Shown piece after piece: positions 5,499 through 8,351 of a DNA stretch of 8,351 nucleotides. The position numbers were made by a program, and so were the translations under genes. The stretch comes from Alphaproteobacteria bacterium (GTDB lineage Bacteria > Pseudomonadota > Alphaproteobacteria > Sphingomonadales > Sphingomonadaceae), in the NCBI GenBank assembly GCA_018828205.1, contig JAHJWA010000105.1, positions 1 through 8,351 of the forward strand, in the 5' to 3' direction. Within the stretch, counting starts at the first letter, position 1, and each line of letters starts with the position of its first letter. The notes under the pieces are model-generated. The model did no database searches. It was not told where the DNA came from and saw only the letters and a list, made by a program, of their open reading frames with translations.

Positions 5499-5671
5499 GC
5501 CAGGTTCACCACGACGCCGCGCGAGTCGGGATCGGTCTGGGCAGCGCGATCGCGGTCGCCATCTCCTGGAGCCTGCACCAGTCGATCGTCTGGGCTGCGA
5601 TCCAGGGCTTCTTCGGCTGGTTCTACGTCCTCTATTACGCGCTGACCCGGCCCGGCGGCCTGTCCGGCTGA
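5495..5671 (+). CDS. Short membrane protein (58 residues), last gene of the psp-linked cluster
   Basis: A GTG at 5495 overlaps the TGA of the previous gene and opens a 58-codon frame ending with TGA at 5669-5671. GGGG at 5484-5487 is a weak ribosome-binding site. The product begins with SQVHHDAARVGIGLGSAIAV and contains two hydrophobic stretches at about 11-26 and 31-50 (the second VWAAIQGFFGWFYVLYYAL), then a short Pro/Gly tail. It resembles a type of small conserved protein with a hydrophobic FFGWFYVLYYA motif that I recall from other bacteria, without a known function. Its shortness and non-ATG start make it easy to miss. The overlap with its neighbour and the coherent hydrophobic pattern support it as a real gene. 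Confidence 0.68.
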   Translation: MSQVHHDAARVGIGLGSAIAVAISWSLHQSIVWAAIQGFFGWFYVLYYALTRPGGLSG

Positions 5672-5736
5672 CGGGCGGCTCGCTCCGTCCTGTCGGGCGA
5701 TGGACGCGCGATGGCGGCGCGGCTAGACGCAGCGCC

Positions 5737-6144
5737 ATGAGACCACTCGACGACATTGCCGAGGAATACAATTTCCTCGAAGGCGACGAACGCTATCGCC
5801 TGCTGATCGAACTCGGGCGCGAGCTCGATGCCATGCCCGATGCGCTCAAGACCGACGCCACGCTGGTGCGCGGCTGTTCGGCGTCGGTCTGGGTCTACCC
5901 CACCGAAACCGAAGGCCAGCTGCATTTCCTCGCCGACAGCAACGCCGCGATCACCAAGGGTATCGTCGCGCTGGTGATCGCCGCGGTGCAGGACCGCCCT
6001 GCCGCCGAGGTTGCGCAGATGGATGTCACCGCCGCGCTCGATCCCTTCGATCTGAAGAACCAGCTGTCGTCCAACCGTACGCAGGGCGTGCCCAACATGA
6101 TCGCGCTGGTGCAGCAACACGCGGCCAGGATCGCCGCGAGCTAG
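5737..6144 (+). CDS. sufE: SufE family cysteine desulfuration (sulfur acceptor) protein
   Basis: The product is 135 residues, a typical SufE length. It has the N-terminal helix DIAEEYNFLEGDERYRLLIELGREL, then VRGCSASVW (44-52), in which Cys47 is the expected sulfur-accepting cysteine (GCQSQVW in E. coli), followed by FLADSNAAITKGIVALVIAA and the C-terminal LSSNRTQGVPNMIALV block. SufE accepts persulfide from the cysteine desulfurase SufS and passes it to the SufBCD scaffold for Fe-S cluster assembly in the cytoplasm. The ATG at 5737 fits the family start. It begins 65 bases after the psp-linked cluster, so its own promoter is possible. No other suf gene is in the window. The DUF454 gene follows after one base and is probably cotranscribed. 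Confidence 0.93.
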   Translation: MRPLDDIAEEYNFLEGDERYRLLIELGRELDAMPDALKTDATLVRGCSASVWVYPTETEGQLHFLADSNAAITKGIVALVIAAVQDRPAAEVAQMDVTAALDPFDLKNQLSSNRTQGVPNMIALVQQHAARIAAS

Positions 6145-6145
6145 C

Positions 6146-6493
6146 ATGCGCGCGCTCTATCGCGTTGCTGGGTTGCTGAGCCTCGGTCTCGGGGTGGTGG
6201 GCGCCGTCCTGCCGTTGATGCCGACGGTGCCCTTCCTGCTGCTGGCGGTGTATTTTTTCGCGCGCAGCAATCCCGTATGGGAACAACGCATCCTCGATCA
6301 CCCGCATTGGGGCCCGCAGGTGCGCGACTGGCGCGAACGCCGCGCGATCAGCCGCCGCGCCAAGACGCTGGCGGTCAGCGCGATGGCGATCGGCGTGGTG
6401 TTCACCTATTTCACGCTCGGCGCGCCCTGGTACTACGCCTCGATCGCGATCCTGGTGATCGCCGGCGGCTGGATCGCGACGCGCAACGAATAA
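6146..6493 (+). CDS. DUF454 (YbaN) family inner-membrane protein
   Basis: The product is 115 residues. The family signature is clear: GLGVVGAVLPLMPTVPFLLL (15-34), then AVYFFARSNPVWEQRILDHP and WGPQVRDWRERRAISRRAK. Hydrophobic spans lie at about 8-38, 73-91 and 94-110, making it an inner-membrane protein with a conserved cytoplasmic loop. The family is widespread and its biochemical function is not established. The ATG begins one base after the sufE stop, so the two are almost certainly translated from one message. It ends with TAA, 30 bases from the end of the convergent patatin gene, with no obvious terminator hairpin between them. Confidence 0.92.
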   Translation: MRALYRVAGLLSLGLGVVGAVLPLMPTVPFLLLAVYFFARSNPVWEQRILDHPHWGPQVRDWRERRAISRRAKTLAVSAMAIGVVFTYFTLGAPWYYASIAILVIAGGWIATRNE

Positions 6494-6523
6494 GAATATA
6501 GCGGGTCGCGTCGGCGCAGAAGT

Positions 6524-7684
6524 CTAGCTGCCCGGTTCCTCGCCCGTATCGGATATGCTGCCCGCCCAGGCGCTTTCGCGCCCGCGAAGCCGGCCGTAGT
6601 CGAACAGCTCGTGCATATAGGCTTGCGAGAACCGCTCCTCGGTTTCCAGGGCGAATTCGGGGCCGATATAGCTGATCCGGAAGGCGATCCCGTTGTCGCG
6701 GGCGAAATTCTGCACGTTGAGAAGGCTCGCGCGGTCGTGGGCGGACAGCACCGTGGCGAGCGCGCGGCTGACGATCGCGAAAGTGGCGGGTTCGACCAGC
6801 TCGTATTCGGGGCGAAGCCGGCCATTGAGAATGACGAAGATCTGGTCGCGCGACTGCTGGCCTTCGCTTCCCCCTCGCGAGAGCACGCTTTCGGGTATCG
6901 CGAGGAAGCCGGCGGTTGCCGATCCGTCGACATGCATTTCGCGGAAAATCCGCCCACCGTCCGCAACCTCGATCATGACGGGAGCGAACAGCCCGGGGAT
7001 GCTGGCGGATGCCAGCAGCACCCGGCGAAACAACTCCAGACGCCTTGGATCGGTGCTTTGCGCGATCGCTCCCATATCCCACACGACCCCGCGCGCCGCG
7101 TCGAGATTGGTGGTCTGGACGAGCAGTCGCCGCCCCTTGCGGTGCTCCTGCGCGATCGCATCGAGCAGGGGTTCGTCGATATTCTGGGCGATCAGCGCGG
7201 CCAGCGGCGCGGTGTCGGCGATGCTGGGCTGGGTCAGAAGCCCGACCACGCCGCGCTGGCGGTAGATGTCCTTGCGGGTGACCCCGGTGTAGAAACCGCG
7301 CAAGCGGTCGTCATATTCGGGGCCGAGGAAGGCGAAGGGTGCGATCAGCGCCCCCGTACTGACACCCGAAACGATGGTGAATTCCGGCCGCTTGCCGGTT
7401 TCGCTCCAGCCCTTGAGAAAACCCGCTCCATAGGCACCATTGTCCGAACCCCCGGATATGGCGAGAAACGCCCCAGGCCTTGTCGATGGCGCTTGCCTTG
7501 CCATCGCGGCCCGCATCGCGTCGAAGACCGCGGCATCGGCATCGGCCCAGTAACGGATCGCGGGGAAGCCGCGCACGCTGGCCTGCTCTGCCTCTATGGC
7601 GGTGTGCGCGATCCGGTCGGGCCAGGTCGCGCATCCCCCCAGAGCCAGGACCAGCGTCGCCAGCAGCGCGGAGATGCGCCGCAT
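6524..7684 (-). CDS. Patatin-like phospholipase family lipoprotein
   Basis: The product is 386 residues. It starts with a lipoprotein signal, MRRISALLATLVLALGGC, with Cys18 as the lipidation site. The patatin domain begins with the oxyanion loop AFLAISGGSDNGAYGAG (72-88), has the nucleophile elbow GVSTG (Ser109) and continues to the dyad aspartate in VDGSA (Asp253). The last is DGS rather than the usual DGG or DGA. Patatin enzymes hydrolyse acyl esters of phospholipids or other lipids. The lipobox places this one in the cell envelope, probably periplasmic or on the outer membrane. I chose the start at 7684 for the signal peptide; the frame stays open upstream to 7858 without similar evidence. 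No clear Shine-Dalgarno is visible. The gene is convergent with the DUF454 gene, and the substrate is unknown. Confidence 0.9.
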   Translation of the reverse strand: MRRISALLATLVLALGGCATWPDRIAHTAIEAEQASVRGFPAIRYWADADAAVFDAMRAAMARQAPSTRPGAFLAISGGSDNGAYGAGFLKGWSETGKRPEFTIVSGVSTGALIAPFAFLGPEYDDRLRGFYTGVTRKDIYRQRGVVGLLTQPSIADTAPLAALIAQNIDEPLLDAIAQEHRKGRRLLVQTTNLDAARGVVWDMGAIAQSTDPRRLELFRRVLLASASIPGLFAPVMIEVADGGRIFREMHVDGSATAGFLAIPESVLSRGGSEGQQSRDQIFVILNGRLRPEYELVEPATFAIVSRALATVLSAHDRASLLNVQNFARDNGIAFRISYIGPEFALETEERFSQAYMHELFDYGRLRGRESAWAGSISDTGEEPGS

Positions 7685-8194
7685 CAGCGCGGTGCCGGCG
7701 AGAAAGGGGCGCAGCGCCGGATTGACCGGTCCCGGCAGAGCAATATGGAGGCATAGGCAAGCACGATCGAGAATATCGCTCCGATAGAGATCGTGATGCA
7801 TAACCTTTCCGCCGGCCAATGGAAACGCGTCCGCGGACACACCGCCGTCGTCACGCATGCGGCGCCACGCCAGCAGGGGATTGGCGGAGCGCTCGAGAAG
7901 GGTTCGTCGTGGATCGCGCAGGGCGCGTCTTAATGGATGCTATCGAGGTACATAGGCATCAAACACGCCGGGGCGATCGATCTGCTTTAATATGATCCCG
8001 CGTAACATCTGGAACATCTTGGGGTGGGAATGAAGTTCCGCAGATAGACTTAACTCGCTGGCGCGTGGGATAATGGCGTGGCCCTTTGCGCTTGTTTGGG
8101 TTAACGGACAGCACCGACCTCGATAGGCTGTCCGTCGAATTGCGCCGGCGCGCTAGGTTAACGTTACCATCGCACCGAAAGAGATTCTTAATCG
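7685..8194. other. Intergenic region between divergent genes, no gene supported
   Basis: About 510 bases lie between the patatin gene (minus) and the membrane protein starting at 8195 (plus). From 7685 to 7858 the minus-strand patatin frame is still open, but the residues look non-coding and precede the lipoprotein signal. From about 7930 onward base composition is less GC-rich than in the genes. TTAAC motifs occur at 8050-8054, 8101-8105 and 8158-8162, and GGTTAACG appears twice (8099-8106 and 8156-8163). A perfect inverted repeat lies at 8104-8135. Promoters for both flanking genes are expected here, but I could not place -35/-10 boxes convincingly. Confidence 0.6.
8104..8135. repeat. Perfect 9-bp inverted repeat (possible operator or hairpin)
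   Basis: ACGGACAGC at 8104-8112 is the exact reverse complement of GCTGTCCGT at 8127-8135, with 14 bases between. The arm centres are 23 bases apart, about two helical turns, which suits a dimeric regulator. It lies 60 bases upstream of the ATG at 8195, in the expected promoter region. There is no T-run, so a terminator is unlikely. The left arm overlaps the GGTTAACG motif at 8099-8106. Confidence 0.55.
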
Positions 8195-8351
8195 ATGTCT
8201 ACCAGTCCGGCCCCGATGACACGAATGGGCAGTATGATACCTGGCGGGATAAAGGCCACGATGCTGGCGATCGCCTTCTTCGCGATCACCTCGCTGACCA
8301 TCGCCCTGACCCGGTTCGGGGGCGGGCTCGCGCTCGTTTGGTTCGGCACCG
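8195..8351 (+). CDS. N-terminus of a membrane protein, possibly a MASE1-type sensor (runs off window)
   Basis: The first 52 codons are visible. After a Met/Ser/Pro-rich start (MSTSPAPMTRMGSMIPGG), a hydrophobic helix at about 21-39 (ATMLAIAFFAITSLTIALT) leads into RFGGGLALVWFGT, where the window ends. The T-R-F-x-G-G-x-A-x-V-W pattern is reminiscent of MASE1-like membrane sensor domains that precede GGDEF/EAL or kinase modules, but too little is present to be sure. The ATG at 8195 has an AAAGAGA sequence at 8178-8184 with rather long spacing. In-frame ATGs at 8216, 8225 and 8234 are alternatives. The upstream region holds an inverted repeat and TTAAC motifs. Confidence 0.6.
   Translation, partial: MSTSPAPMTRMGSMIPGGIKATMLAIAFFAITSLTIALTRFGGGLALVWFGT

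Noticed and set aside
5683..5705. Small hairpin CGTCC/GGACG after the psp-linked cluster as terminator
   Set aside because: Only five base pairs with an 11-base loop and no following T-run.
6611..7756. Long plus-strand open frame opposite the patatin gene
   Set aside because: Antisense shadow; the minus-strand frame has a lipobox and the complete patatin motifs.
7685..7858. Upstream extension of the patatin protein (58 extra codons)
   Set aside because: It would bury the clear lipoprotein signal peptide beginning at 7684.
7857..7955. Short arginine-rich plus-strand frame in the intergenic region
   Set aside because: No ribosome-binding site, skewed composition and no supporting context.
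1..8351. CRISPR arrays, tRNA or rRNA genes, insertion sequences, phage integrase or attachment sites
   Set aside because: No repeated spacer pattern, cloverleaf-like segment, transposase frame or terminal inverted repeats were seen; base composition is uniform apart from about 7930-8194.

Overview
The window looks like chromosome of a high-GC alphaproteobacterium, most likely Sphingomonadales (Erythrobacteraceae or a near relative). I infer this from the strong GC bias at third codon positions, the rimP-nusA order, and the resemblance of the RimP, PspF and PspC products to sphingomonad proteins as I remember them; no database search was possible.

Layout. Bases 1-748 (minus strand) carry the start of nusA and all of rimP, overlapping by one base in the usual ribosome maturation/transcription order. 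Bases 896-1924 (minus) encode PspF, the sigma-54 activator of the phage shock (Psp) envelope-stress response. Facing away from it is a textbook sigma-54 (-24/-12) promoter at 2025-2040, followed by a tightly packed plus-strand operon to 5671: a 50-residue membrane peptide, pspA (with a possible 87-codon in-frame extension), pspB, pspC, five further small single-span membrane proteins and a 58-residue membrane protein. Most junctions are stop/start overlaps (GTGA, ATGA or TGATG).

The most interesting part is 3896-5498. Four consecutive small genes (103, 125, 119 and 97 residues), and in reduced form a fifth (78 residues), encode an N-terminal membrane helix followed by a coiled coil with a common module of the form R-(hydrophobic)-x-x-[LV]-E-R-[IL]-x-T-D ... 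E-I-x-x-L-R-D. The same module can be read in the C-terminal halves of PspB and PspC in this operon. I interpret this as an expanded family of PspB-like accessory proteins under PspF/sigma-54 control. No pspD or pspG was seen.

Downstream are sufE (Fe-S cluster sulfur transfer) and a DUF454/YbaN inner-membrane protein, then on the minus strand a patatin-like lipoprotein (6524-7684). Bases 7685-8194 hold no convincing gene, but contain a perfect 9-bp inverted repeat and several TTAAC motifs ahead of the start of a membrane protein that runs off the window at 8351.

How the genes work together: membrane damage would be sensed by PspB/PspC, and possibly by the additional PspB-like proteins. This would release PspF from PspA, and PspF would drive the sigma-54 promoter to make more PspA and the membrane set. 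The flanking genes (rimP-nusA, sufE, the DUF454 gene, the patatin gene) are housekeeping or unrelated by this evidence.
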